NCBI RefSeq assembly: GCF_040054535.1
Contig: NC_090796.1
Coordinates: 15,279,501 to 15,343,500 of the forward strand
DNA: 64,000 nt
Origin: Antennarius striatus
Taxonomy: Eukaryota; Chordata; Actinopteri; Lophiiformes; Antennariidae
Reading direction: 5' to 3'
Shown in pieces: positions 24,540 to 61,499 of the stretch; the stretch's first letter is position 1; the number at the start of each line of letters is the position of its first letter. The position numbers were made by a program, and so were the translations under genes. The notes beneath the pieces were generated by a model that did not search any database, had not been told where the DNA came from, and saw only the letters and a list, made by a program, of their open reading frames with translations.

Positions 24540-26043
24540 GAAGCAGGATTATGTGAAACAACTTCAGATAGCCCTTGAAACACCCTCCCCCCCATTATGA
24601 AATATCCAATTTACTTTCATGAAATGAGATTTTCCCTCCTTTGGTCCCCTACTCATCTTTACAGGCCTTCTTCTTTGGTGTGTTCTTGATGGAATGGAAT
24701 GATGTTGTCATGAACACTGTAATTGCTTGTGTTCTATATGTGTCATCTCTCATTTAATGTGAAGAGAGCCCTACAGTACGAAAGACCTTTTCCGCTCCAG
24801 CAGGAAAATAAATGTTCACCTCAGGTCTGAGGCATGATGGTCAATGATTGATTAACATTGATTCACAGCTTCATGTGAGATTGCCAGGTTGGGTAGTTTG
24901 ACAGATCCTCTTCTTTTTTTCAGAGAGGATTGGAGATGCAGAGGTCTTAGAAGTCCACGCAGGACCAGAGAATCTCCTCCAAGAATAACTCCAGAGCTCT
25001 GAGACCATGTCCCAGCAATGTCCAGGTCCCCACGAAGCTCCACACCCTGATGGTCACTTTGTAAACACTACATAAACCCCAATTCAAAGAAGTTTTCATG
25101 TGATTAAAAAGTGATAAATAAGAAAATAAATAAATAAATTACATTTCCGACATGAGTACATGTTTAACTTGAGTACATTTTAAAGGTAACTGATGAAGAC
25201 AAGTCGCCGCATCATCGTGTTCAAACCTGATCCGTTTACAGACTCCTCAGGTTCAATACCAATATTGATTTCAAATCCTAATTGTATTTCATATGTGGAT
25301 AATTTAATTCTTAGCTGGTCCACAGTGTTCAATGATACTCCTGAAAGCTTGCGTGGCTAAAGCTATCAGCGTATTGACTGTGTTTCCCCAATCATTAGTT
25401 TAATCTGCTTTTCTTTTATCTCTTCGGCTGAAGAGTCTTTGCAGTTTCTTTCAATCTGCTTCACTATCGCGTAACTTAAGAGACTTTACGTGAGGCAGAG
25501 CATCACTTCCTGCAAAATCCTAATCTAATCTGATTAGCTAGACTAAAAGAGTTCTTCGGTCCGCCCTTTTATCCAGCTGTGACACTAAAGTTAGCCCACG
25601 CTACATTCACAGCCGCCCGTCAGGGTTGGTCAAAGAAGTTTTTATGCTAGCAGACAAATTGACGTCAGTGAAAACACAATCTAAGTAGCAAAAGTATTGG
25701 GGCACTTTGGTGCAAACAGTGTTAGCATATGGCTAAATCACTGCTGTGCACAACTGCATCACCAGTAATGCACATGAACTCAGTCGACTTTGTTCCTAGA
25801 GGAGAGACAAGGCCTTAATGTTGGATTCTTCTCACATGTTGGTTTGACTTTAACAACTAATCCCTTTGGAAGTGGAAGTTAATTTTTATTTTTCGGTAAA
25901 AGTATAATCAGTAAAAATTATTCAATGTGTAAGATATTAATTACAAGAAGGAGTGACAGGCAAAACGACCCTCTGAGGCCACAATTTTACGTAAAAGTTT
26001 TAAACTACTAAACTCAGTTTGCTCCCAAAAAACCAATTAGCGT

Positions 26044-26535
26044 TAGTCACTCAAATGCTGAATGTTTGATTACGGCATGAATTTCCCTGTGGCATTGTTT
26101 TGATCAGCTACTTCAATATCACAAGATTTATTTCCATCCAGTGATGCATTAATTTTTCAACAAGATTTTGCATCATTGATGAGTGGGATCTGACTGCTGG
26201 GCAAAGCTTTCTCTAGCACAAACCAAAGATTCTCAATGGGGCTCAGATATGGACTCTGTGGTGGCCAAATCACCTGGGAAAATTATGTTCCAAGATGACA
26301 ACGCCAGGATTGATTGGGCTGAAATTGTGAAAGACTGGTTCAGGGAGCACGAGACATCATGGATTGGCCACAACAGAGTCCAGACCTCAACCCCATTGAG
26401 AATCTTTGGGATGTGCTGGAGATGCCTTTGCCCAGCGGTCATATCCAACATCATCAAAGCCAAAGGTGGTCCAACAAAATATGAGTGTGTGACGTTTTCT
26501 TGGTGGGGACTTTTTGTTTTTGGCCAGGCAGTGTG
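26044..26535. mobile_element. fold-back derivative of a Tc1-like transposon
   Basis: The plus-strand frame at 26285-26430 encodes a transposase C-terminal remnant (FQDDNARIDWAEIVKDWFRE) followed by a Q-S-P-D-L-N-P-I-E-N-L-W type segment shifted in frame. The left part, 26201-26272, is the inverted copy of 26360-26431, with about 80 percent match by eye. So the same transposase end is present twice, head to head. The right end has the fish Tc1 tip CCAGGCAGTGTG near 26525-26535; the left tip is eroded. It is non-coding. Confidence 0.75.
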
Positions 26536-28107
26536 TTATGACTCTTTTCAAACATGGATGTGTTTGACTACAAGGTCTGAAACTGAGATACCGAACAAAG
26601 GGATTACATAATACTTCAGTTCAAGATCAAATGGATCTCTAGCTGTGACAAACCCACTTATCAAACTCGTTGCTGTCACTTATCCCGCCTCCCCCATGGA
26701 GACCATGTTGTGGTTATCGCAGACAGTTGTCGGCTGCTCTGACTGGAATCTCGCTAAAACCTTGACAAGATAGAGCAATGGCAATGGAGGAGTCTGCCAA
26801 GACAGGACAGATTCGCCCTCAGAAAAGCTCTGCACCTGTTGTACAATTATTAATCATCATTATTTTGCAGTTTTGATTAAGAAAAACTCACAAACTACAA
26901 TAAAAAGATAGAATTACTCCCCTCAAAGTTGTCCTCGACTGTCATGATCCGTCCACCTGACGTATAGTATCAAGGTCTGATAGGACGTCTTGATTACAGC
27001 ATAGGTGCATTCTGGGATGACGTCAACGAAAGGCCACTCCACAATGTTCAATTTAAAGAAAAACACTTCTCAGGTATGACAACACAGATATGACATCAGA
27101 GATATCAACACAAGTGAAACCATGACCACCAAGACAACCAGACAACAGAAAGAGAGAAACAAGTCAACGACAAAGAGATGCAAAGAAACAGTGTAAACAG
27201 ATTCAAGAGACCATGAAACGGGTTGTACAACATGACTTAAGTCTTTAGGGATTGCTATTTCCTGTCAGACTCTTCTCTACTCTTGATTCGGAAACTTTCT
27301 TGCCGTCGTCGAGGTGATAGCGCTGAAGTTTGGTGCTTTAATACCCCCGATTAAACCCCAAACCCGATATCCCTCAGCAGGCCAAAGAACTGAAAAGGGA
27401 TTCCCCTGTGCTGAAATTACGAAACAGAATCCCTGATGAGAAGCAGTCAAAAAAGAAAAGACAGACAGCTCAATGAAATAAAAGCTGCAGAACTTAAAAT
27501 AGGCATTCTATTCCAATGCATCTCTTTGGGGAACCACGTTAGAACCAACACCCCGTCGGCTTCAGAGGCCACCTTGCTGCTCACAAGTCCTTGCTGTGCC
27601 TACAGTTGGAGGACAGCTGCCCTGGTCAGCAGGTGAAGTTCAGCATTAACGTCATGAATTCTTCTCACAAGGACACCTGTTGGCCCGGTCCGATAAGAGG
27701 CAGCTGTTTGCTGGCGCTCTATCAGCAAAGCTTCTGCAAGGCAGCATTGAGAAGAGAGGGTGGCAGCCGGCCAAAGAATTTTAAAGATACAACTCCCCTT
27801 CATGAAGACACATTCAGATCTGAGCCTAGGCTTCAACATCCAGAGAGTGATCCAGGTTCAAAAAAGAGCCAAACCTCGTCCGGTCTTGGACGAGATTGGC
27901 CGAGCCTCTCAAGGACGCCCCTCTCATACCCAGTAGCAATCTATCACCTGTTTCCAGATTAACCTGCTATTCTGGGGAAGATGTGAAGAAATCAGTAACA
28001 TAATAACAGCCAATAACATAACAAATTTGCCTGTTTTTGAAATGGGATAGGCAAATAACGAAATAGAAATCCTGACCTGAGAGCGTAATAATTTGGGCTA
28101 CCAATAT

Positions 28108-28185
28108 AATAATTAGGGATTAGGGTCAGGGCAAGGGGTTAGTGTTTGGTTTAGATTTAGGGATTTTGGTTAGGGTTAGGTTTAA
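28108..28185. repeat. degenerate TTAGGG-like interstitial repeat
   Basis: Repeated variants of TTAGGG (ATTAGGGATTAGGGTCAGGG, then GGTTAGGGTTAGG) are spread over about 75 bp. The units are too diverged to call a true telomeric array. Confidence 0.6.
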
Positions 28186-30129
28186 TGAGTAATTTATTAT
28201 GATATTGGATATTATAGAGATAAATTAGTTTCAATATTTTTGCAGAGGTTTCACATTAATTGATTTGATCTCAATGTACTCAACCTTTACCGATATGATC
28301 ATTTGTTGTTTGATATTTGTGTGTTTTTATTTCTAACGCCATCCTGTCATTTTAACCTCTGCCATCATCTGGAGCTGTCAGAGCGGCCTGCTAAAGCCAG
28401 CCAATAGCGTAGCAACACACCAGTGTTGTTAGCCAAACATCTTGCAGCCATCAGAAAAATAATTCTCGTGGTGTTTCCAGATCATTCATGTTATTCTTAT
28501 GTGTTCCACCTCCATCTTCCCATTGCTGCCCAAGCTTCACACACGAATCATCGCCTTATCTGTCTCTGCGGAGTTGTCAGCCGCCGCCGCCACACAGAAT
28601 CTACATGAGGATTTTCTTTTAGACTTTTGTTTTTTCCTCATTTACAGAAGGTGATTAAGTGAACCTGTCTGACAGACGAGGTCTCGCTGCAGACAGAAGA
28701 TAGGCTCTTTTTTTTTAACACATGTTCTAAACTGCATTGTGTGGATTGCATGTGAATTATCAGCATGAATGTGATAATGAGCTCCTGCCATATAATAGTG
28801 TCACCGCAGAAGAATGGGGATTGAACTAATTAACATTTTATGCACTTTGGCGTCTTTTTTTATCAACGCAGGTTTGACACATCAAATAATTACGAATACA
28901 AAATTAATTTTTAACAATGTGCCTTTGCTGTTTTTACATTAGAAACCTTATTATTCCCAGACACACTATCTGTAGCTTCTTTGCTATCTCGTAGCCTCTC
29001 ATATCACTTCCAGCCAAGTGGGCTGGCCCAACGGGACGAAGGACACGGAATCGTGTGAATTTGTTTTGCATTATGTGTGAATCATACATACATAGTCCCC
29101 AAGCTACCTGCCTATTCCCTCGGAGCCAAACATCTGTAGATCACAATCATGCAAGAGCTTATAGAGTGACATTTAAGTCTATAATCTGCAGTGTGATTGC
29201 TCTCTGCTTCAATCATGAGATGCTGTATGTTTCCACCGTTACAAATAATGCAAATCCTTCCATTTTAATTCACAGCACAGTCCACCATGCAACTTATACG
29301 CTTCTAGCCCAGACTTGTGACTCCGGCGTTTGATTAGATGCTACATCCCTGAGTCTTATTTTTGCATCGATTCCCATTATCCACTGCGGCTGTATCAGCC
29401 GGTTCTAATCTCCAGTGTCTTTCAGGGTCGCATGTCAGGGCCTTGACCAAAATTAACTGAGATTTCCTCGGATTCCCTCTGAGACCTCTGAACTTTCAGG
29501 CACCCTGTTAAGATATTCTTGCAAAATTGCAAAGGGATTGTGGCAAAATAAAAAAGTTATCTCCAAGCACTGTCTTGGTTATTTTTGCTCACACTCATTA
29601 CAGCTCGCCTGATTTAATCTTACTCGTGTAGACAGAACAGCTCACATTCAAACAACGTCTGGACATCTGTTGGGATTTGGTATTTTTCACTGAACACAGC
29701 AGGTGTGCAGATTATAGAAACTAGTTTTCAGAAATGCTTCATAGGTAATTAATAATTGCACAGAACATTCTCTACTTGAATTGGACATTATAAACCTAGG
29801 ATTTAGTTATGTAAAACATAATTTTAATTAAATTAAAATTAACGCTGAAACCTTTATGTCTTTTTTTTTTCCAGAAGTATTTCTGAAGTGAAACCAATGT
29901 TATTTCAATCGACACAATTTAATTGGTAGGTTGAAAAACAGGTGTTGCTATAATGGTGACTTGTTTCTGTCGCTCTCCACCTTGAATCATGTACGACCAG
30001 GGACTCGAGTCTTAAGTTTAAGGACTTGACTCCCCTTAAACTCAGAAATCTCTCAATGAATAAGGAGTGAATGTTAACATTTGTCAAATATCACATTATG
30101 ACATGTAAAAAAGGCTTGAAGGACTGAAT

Positions 30130-30620
30130 AGGGACTGGTGGGCCCTGACTTGACTTCACCAGTTTGACTGAGGACTTGTCACTCTTGACTTGTCGGTCTT
30201 GTCTTACGACTTTGTCTGTATTGACTTGGGACTTCTTTGTCTTGTCTTGTGAATTTTGGTGTTAACATAAGAATTGTCGTTTTTGAAGGAGACGTCTCGG
30301 TCATGACTTACAACTTACTCCTCCTGGGACCTGTTGGGACTTTTTGAGACTTGTTGGGACTTTTTGTCTTCACTGATAACATTTCATTGTTTACTTGAGC
30401 TGAGACTTCTCTGTCTTGACTGAAATCTTCTCGGCATTGACTGACTTGACTTTTATATTGACAGTCTTGACTTGTCATTTGTCTCTGTCAACTTGTGACT
30501 TGTCGTTCTTAACCTCGGACTTGTCGATCTTGACTTGGGAGTTCTTGGGTTTGACTTTGATCTTGGGATATCCTGCTCTTCGCTCAGGACTTGTCACTCT
30601 TGCCAGTCCTGATTCGGGAC
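30130..30620. repeat. degenerate GACTTG-type minisatellite
   Basis: Over about 490 bp, words such as GACTTGTC, TCTTGACTTG, GGGACTTGT and TGTTGGGACTTTTT recur at irregular 10-25 bp spacing. The pattern is an old, diverged tandem repeat. It ends about 300 bp before the TATA box of the StAR-like gene. Confidence 0.7.
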
Positions 30621-30838
30621 CTGTTGGACACAACTGTGCAAAACTTCCTTCTTCTGGAAACATCAAAGTCTCTTAACTTTGCACTAATTATCACCATATT
30701 CGATGCACAAAACAAAACCATTAGATCTATGACATTTAACTGTCATTATTTGCTTTGTTTTGCTTTGAACTGGTTCAGAATGCGAATCTAGAAAAGACTC
30801 ACAGAGGAACTCTTGTGTTTTAGTGAATAAATTCTTGC

Positions 30839-30928
30839 CACGTGTGGCCTTCAGGACTGAATCCAGCAGCTCCTATCTTCTCCTTTGGCTCTTATCTCGG
30901 CCTGGCGTCCTTCAGACACCGTATAAAA
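30839..30928 (+). promoter_or_regulatory. putative proximal promoter of the StAR-like gene
   Basis: A TATA box (TATAAAA, 30922-30928) lies 50 bases before the start codon, implying initiation near 30950 and a 5' UTR of about 25-30 nt. Upstream are a GATA-type site (CTTATCT, 30891-30897, reading AGATAAG on the minus strand) and a CACGTG E-box at 30839-30844. GATA factors are known regulators of StAR in mammals. A convincing SF-1 site is not visible. Confidence 0.6.
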
Positions 30929-30977
30929 AACAGAGACGCTGTCTGTTGCTTTGCTGTCACTGCCAAAGACAGACAAC

Positions 30978-32714
30978 ATGCTGCCTGCAGTTGTAAAGCT
31001 CTGCTGTGGTATCTCCTACCCACATTTGAGGAGCATGGCAGGTAAATGGTCTCTCTAATGTGACGGACGACTTTCTGCTTTCTGGGGTGCGACTGCTGAG
31101 CCTTTTCTTCTTCAATCATGCAGGACTTCAACGGGCAGCCGTGGCAGTGATAGGCCAGGAGCTGACACACCTGCAGAAACTGAGACAAATCCAGCATCAC
31201 ATGAGATCGCCTGCTGGATTTAGAAATCAGGGTACTAAAGCAATCTTTTCTGTATATTTCCTTGGCACTTTGACGCTATTGTTGAGCGATTTCTGAAAGA
31301 ATCTTTTTGCAGAGTGTAAAGTTGAAGATGTGAAGCCAGTCCCTTCAAAAGAAGACCATCAGCTCTACGTACACCAAGGACAGGAAGCAATGAGGAAAGC
31401 TCTCAGCATGTTGGAGGATAAAGATGGATGGAAGGTCGAGATCACAGAGGTAAAATGAGTGATTTAAAGTGAAGTTTTTTCATGTTAGAGATGTTTCTTA
31501 TGCTCGTCGTCACTCTGTTCTCAGAGCGATGGGGATGTGATCTGTAGTAAAATGATGCCGGGGGCCAGGAAGGTCTTCAGGCTGGAGGCGGTGCTGGAGG
31601 CCAGCGTGGAGGAGCTCTACGACCTCCTGTTCGTCAGGGTGGAGGAGATGCACCTGTGGAACCCGAGCATACAACATATAAAAGTGAGTCACCAAATGCA
31701 AAACCACAAACAAAATTTCAGTCTGGACAAAAATGTGATATTTGCCTCTGATTTCTGCAGATTCTGAAGCACGTAGGACCCGAAACGATCGTGACTCACG
31801 AGGTTTCGGCTGAAACGGCGAGAAATCTGATCGGCCAGAGGGATTTTGTGAGCGTCAGACACAGCTGCAAACAGAAGTCCAGCGTTTATCTCGGAGGAGC
31901 AGCGATCCAACTGGAGTCCTTCCCGCCCCAGGCGGGCTTCGTGAGGTAACATTAACCCGGCTGTAAATATCAAAATAAAACGCAACAGCTTCATTTGGGT
32001 TTCTCTCACAGGAAAACTCCTAATCTGACCAGTGTTTTGATTTTTATTAACTCTGACTAGTGGCGATGAAGTGCTTCATCGCCTGAAACGCCTGAAGGCA
32101 TATCGTGTTTCACGAGTGTGAGGGTCGAGTTATCAGTGACTTTGTGACCCGAACCTGAACCCAAAGATCAATTCCAAAAAACCTATAGTGAGATGTTCAT
32201 TTGACCATTAGAGCCCAAATGCTTTTGAGTTATTAATATGTCATCCACATAAAGCATGTCATCCATATTAACGCTGGAGTTTGTGTCTGATTTTCCAGAG
32301 CCGAGGATGGACCGACCTGCATCGTCATCCAGGCTCTGCAGGAGGACGCATCCAAGAGTAGCTTCACATGGCTCCTGAACATGGATGTAAAGGTAAATAA
32401 AGCGTGTTCGCGTACCCCCCCTGTCTCAGAGACACGTCCACTTCAGAAAAGAATGTGTTCTTCACGATGATCTCAGTTGATGGATCCCAACATCACCTGT
32501 ACAGTAAACGGTTAAATCCCCATGATCAAATATACCACCCCTTCATTGTTTCCCATGAATGATGCTATAATCTAATAATAATCTCTAATCCAGGTTGTGT
32601 TATTTTCAGGGCTGGCTGCCAAAGTCCCTTGTCAATAAGGCTTTGCCCCGAGCTCAGCTAGATTTCACCCGACACCTCCGACGACGCCTCACAGCGAGCG
32701 CCGCTCCCAGGTGA
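30978..32714 (+). CDS. star2: steroidogenic acute regulatory protein-like (StAR paralog, probably star2)
   Basis: StAR proteins move cholesterol to the inner mitochondrial membrane, the acute step of steroid synthesis. Seven in-phase exons, as in human STAR: 30978-31041, 31124-31231, 31313-31449, 31525-31683, 31761-31945, 32299-32392 and 32610-32714 (TGA). The product is 283 aa; human STAR is 285. The N-terminus (MLPAVVKLCCGISYPHLRSM) is basic and amphipathic, as in mitochondrial targeting sequences and human StAR. A START domain follows (about 65-278) with YVHQGQEAMRKALSMLED, WNPSIQHIKIL, IGQRDFVSVRH, RAEDGPTCIVIQAL and DVKGWLPKSLVNKAL. Residues conserved in StAR rather than STARD3 (RDFVSVR, KGWLPKS) are kept. 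The PKA motif RRGS is replaced by KQKS at about 193-196. A TATA box lies just upstream and AATAAA downstream. StAR identity is firm; assignment to star2 rather than star1 rests on location and divergence. Confidence 0.93.
32062..32083. repeat. 10+2+10 perfect palindrome in StAR-like intron 5
   Basis: GGCGATGAAG, TG and CTTCATCGCC form a perfect short hairpin. It may be an eroded mobile-element end. No further match was recognized. Confidence 0.7.
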
Positions 32715-32929
32715 CCCGAGACAGCGTGATGCCGATGTCGCGGCGCCGTCAGTCTGGCTGATGCCATTTCTGGTGAGCCTCCAAGCGAGAGACGCCAGAA
32801 GGCGACGGCGGCAAGATGTCAACGCCAGCTGATCAGGAAGCCAGATTATAATAGGAATCACTGCGTGCCAATCAAACCTCAGTAGGAGCTCCCAATCAGG
32901 AGTCTGTCGAAATACGCCTGGAAGCAGTT

Positions 32930-32935
32930 AATAAA
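32930..32935 (+). promoter_or_regulatory. polyadenylation signal of the StAR-like gene
   Basis: AATAAA lies about 215 bases after the TGA and is the first canonical signal downstream, followed by a TC-rich stretch. Confidence 0.55.
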
Positions 32936-34026
32936 GAGTTGAATGTTCCCGTCTGACCTTCATTCATTCATTCATTCATGCAGCTCAGAATGAATCCACA
33001 AATGCAACAAAAAACAGCTGAATTAACGATTCATCTCTTTCAAATGTGTTTTACTTTGTTCTCCATACCATTTAAAAATTCAATAAATATTAACATTTAA
33101 AGCTTTCATTCACATACGTATATACAAGAACTATACAATACAAATAATGATGTTAGGGAGGAACGGCTTGACAGTTGGACCGACCAGTCTGTCGACTGGA
33201 TCCCGCTTTACTTTCTACTCCTGCTGGGGGTTTTTTTTGTACCTTGAAAAATTTACACTATATACATTATTATGTGAAAAATATATCAGTTATAAAACAA
33301 AAAATAACGTACTTGGGATTTTATTTTTTTTACATCTCTTCGTCTTTAAAGCGTGGGTGACCAACTTCCGTGAAGGCGGCGTGCTACAGTCAGTCATGAT
33401 GTTTCACTGGTGAGGATTTTCACCAATGGGGAGGTTGGGGGTGGGGGATTAAATGACACAAAAAGAGCACCAGGGACAGAGAAGCCACAAAGCTTCCTGC
33501 AAGGAGTGACGACTGTGGAGTCAGGGGTGTCACCGGGGTAATATCTACATGAATGAGCGCTGGAGGTGTCCTTAGCTTCCCTGCTCTGAATCAGATGGTA
33601 TTGAAACAAACTCTTTTCTTGTAAACAAGAGCCAGGATGATTAGCTCAGCTTGGCATAAAGACCGAAAATGATGCTGCCCTGGTTTTGTCAAATGTGAAA
33701 AAATACCAATATAGAAACCTATGAAGAATAACAAATGACAAAAAAAAACAACTTTAAATTGGAGCTTTATGTTTGAATCTTTAAATTCAGATTGTAAATG
33801 CATGGCCCAAGTGATCAAATATTTTTTTAAAAATACACATTTTTATGTTTTGTTTTGTTTGTCTTCTTCAAGAATATATTAAGAGTTCTTATTAAACTAT
33901 TTCTAATAATTATATCCAATTACCTAGGAATCAATAATGAGCTTTGGTGGCACAGAGATAGTTTAAAAATGAATGTTGATTGGGCACCAAAGCATGGGTG
34001 GAGCCTCTTTAATACTACTGCTACTA

Positions 34027-34052
34027 CCAATAATAATAGTAGTAATAACAAC

Positions 34053-34090
<38 letters not shown>
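34027..34090. repeat. (AAT)n microsatellite
   Basis: Imperfect AAT/AGT units lead into a perfect AAT run at about 34051-34089. Confidence 0.95.
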
Positions 34091-34093
<3 letters not shown>

Positions 34094-35046
34094 GTTTCTC
34101 GTTTATTAAAAAAGGATCTGATGTTCATGAATTCATAATTAGATTTTTTAAAAATAATCAATTTCTTGAAATGTTTTGATGAAAAGATTTTTACTGTAAA
34201 ATTTTCTGATTTAAACTTACATTTAAAAAAAAATTGATTAGGTAAAAAAAAAATCAATTGAAAACAACTTAAGTTAAAAAGTGGAAGCAGCTGGGTCTTG
34301 GGGATTATTTTCAGGTATATAGCTGACAAAATCATGTAAGCAAAAAGGAGAGCCACATAGAAATTGTTACAGGATGAAAATTTACAACCAAAAAAACCTT
34401 TTTGATATCTTTTGGAAAACAAAATACAAATTGCTATAATCAGTGAGCTTTAGCAGCACTGAAGAGCTTCAGACAGGACCAGGTTAGCAGCTTTCCCCCA
34501 CTTGGTTTACTGATGATAAGCTAATTTGCTCTAGATTCATAATTAATGCACACAAAGAGCTTAAAGTTGTCAACAAGAGGGATGCTTGCATTCAAGGAAG
34601 AGAATTGATTAGAATATTAGATATTCCAGCGACACCCAAGCCTCCACAGCTGACATGTGCACCTACAACAACCTTTGACCTCTCTTCACATGTTCACAAG
34701 TTCAATAGTAGTTCTAATGCACTTGAAAAGGCGGGCTTACACAAATGTACACAGATAAAAACAATGAATGCAGCGATGCAGTCGTCACATTTATAGCATC
34801 CTGTCGTCGTTTTCGTTTACAGCACCTGACAACTTCGTTTTGTCTTCCGTTTGTTGTTGGCGTTGAGGACAGAGCGACGCTGCCCAACGGATCACGCTGG
34901 AGTTTCATGAGGTAACCGTCTCTGCTCCGGCTTTTAGTTCACTGGCATGTAAAAACAAATCTGTAAAAAAAAAAAAAAAAAAAAGTAAGTATCTGCAACA
35001 CGACAGCGAGTCCATCAGCAGCGGCGGCGCCGGCTGATCTGACGCC

Positions 35047-59782
<24,736 letters not shown>

Positions 59783-61342
59783 AGCGAGGGCTGTGGTGCG
59801 GGAGCTGCCGCTTTTCAGAGCTGACTTTTCCTGCCTGTTTGCAAACTTTTTTTTTAAGTCCTTCCTCCTGAAAAGAAAAAGCAAGAACGCAGGAGTAAAA
59901 GTCCTCAGAGTTGAGCTCCAGAGAAGCAGCCGGGCATTTCCGAGCGGTTCCCTCTAGACGCAGAGCTGATCCACAAGCTGTTTCCAATCTTTTGGCCCGC
60001 GTTGAAGTGCAGAGACCGAGTCTGAACCATCCATTTAGGGAGGCAAATGGGGGGGATATCTGGGGTGCTGATGACGACAACTACCCGGTGAAAACCAGGA
60101 CGATTTTGGAGAGGAGAGGTAGCCCAGTTTTTTTTTTTTCTTCTCCTGTGTCCCTTTCCTTCCTCGGATAACTTTTTTTTTTTTTTTTAAAAAGGGACAA
60201 CAAGGCGAGTTAACGCACGCCTGCGCTGAGAAAAAAGTGGGAAGAGCTCAGATAAAAGTCTGCACAGACTGAGTGTCCCGTTGGTGAAACATCTGCCGTC
60301 CAGTCGTGCACCATTACGCACCAATGGTTCTTGCTGTGGGACCGCTCAACTTCTCGCCACGACCAGTGAGCCAACAGTGGGAGCGCCTCCTCCTCCCCCC
60401 GGCACCACTTACACACTTTTTTTTCCATCTCTAAGAATTTATATCATTAGAATATGCAAATATAACCACCCCAGAGATAATCTGCGTCCTTAAAATAGTT
60501 GGGGGGTTTTTTTTAGAGAGGATGGAAAAATGGAGTTAATCACATGCGTATGTGCGTAAATATAGTATAACGTGTCCAAGTGGCGCAAAATAGAAAGTCC
60601 TGAATGTCTGGAGAGGCAGGGATTAGACAGTTAATGTAGATGCACGAAGAAAAAATTATCAAAAAAGCTTTATTTAAACAGAGAAAGGCAACAAAATTTA
60701 ATCCATTTAATCCATAATTCAGTTATTAACCTGAACTAGTTTCATTAAACTCTGTTGAGTTTATGTGTAACTGAGTTTTAAAAAGGCCTCATCTCATGTT
60801 GAAGAAAAAAAAAAGATCTCCTCCTAAACCTAAGATCCCACCCCTCCACCCGCTTACTAGGTAATCCATCAGGTCTTTATGTGTAATTGACAAGTTTAAA
60901 AAAAATTATAAATTTTTAATCTGGATCCACTCCGAAATCTATCTTGAAATAATCCTGCTTCATCGGTAATGAAGCCGGTCGTCTTAAAAACATGTTTTTA
61001 ACATGTTTTCATTTGAATTCCAGGATAAAAAAAGGCGATTTCATCACGCCATCGTCATAATCTGAGCTAATCCTGCAGATGTCACTGTGTGCATATGTTG
61101 TCTTTGTGCAGCGAGGGATTGGAATCCAGCGGGTTCGAGGTTCTGGAGGTGTAAAAGACTGAACGGCAGATTTCATCAGCGGGATGACGGCCTGGGAAAA
61201 CTTTGGCAACCAGGATTGTTCTTGGCCAGACTCATCGAGACGCGACCACGCAGACACTGAACCAACAGCTCTGGAATCCTCTGGAGCAGAGGAAGGATGG
61301 GGGGTTGGGTTGAGGAGTTTTGACTTTCAGGTACATTTTTTT

Positions 61343-61366
61343 GGGGGGGGGGGGGGTTGGTGGGGT
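61343..61366 (+). repeat. G-rich homopolymer tract
   Basis: A run of about 14 G is followed by TTGGTGGGG. Confidence 0.9.
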
Positions 61367-61462
61367 TACTGGTCTGGACTGGACTTTCTTTCCTCTCTGC
61401 AGCTCCTTGGGTGAATCTCAGGAAAGACCTCCAATGTGGAGCAGGTGTGGTCACCCCCCCCC

Positions 61463-61465
<3 letters not shown>

Positions 61466-61497
<32 letters not shown>
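61466..61497. repeat. (AC)16 microsatellite
   Basis: A perfect dinucleotide run preceded by a C homopolymer, upstream of adamts14. Confidence 0.97.

Positions 61498-61499
<2 letters not shown>

Larger units (their letters stand above)
22734..30977. other. repeat-rich intergenic island between tbata and the StAR-like gene
   Basis: About 8.2 kb without a gene I can support. Listed separately are a degenerate Tc1-like transposon with a nested hAT-like insertion, a GATA microsatellite, a fold-back Tc1 derivative, a TTAGGG-like stretch, a GACTTG minisatellite and the StAR-like promoter. At 27250-27960 there is a GC-richer segment with a 123-codon open frame (27591-27962) that I do not recognize. 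It could be an eroded mobile element or a missed tbata exon region. The rest (24.6-26.0 and 28.2-30.1 kb) is AT-rich and featureless to me. Confidence 0.6.
32715..35046. other. intergenic region between convergent StAR-like and adamts14 genes
   Basis: About 2.3 kb, tail to tail, containing the StAR-like 3' UTR on one side and the adamts14 3' UTR on the other. It holds a short (CATT)n around 32961-32980, an AAT microsatellite (34027-34090) and a poly-A run (34963-34984). No further gene is seen. Confidence 0.6.

Noticed and set aside
30978-32714. StAR-like locus as a processed or dead pseudogene
   Set aside because: It has seven introns-separated exons in phase, intact splice sites, a TATA box, and no internal stop.
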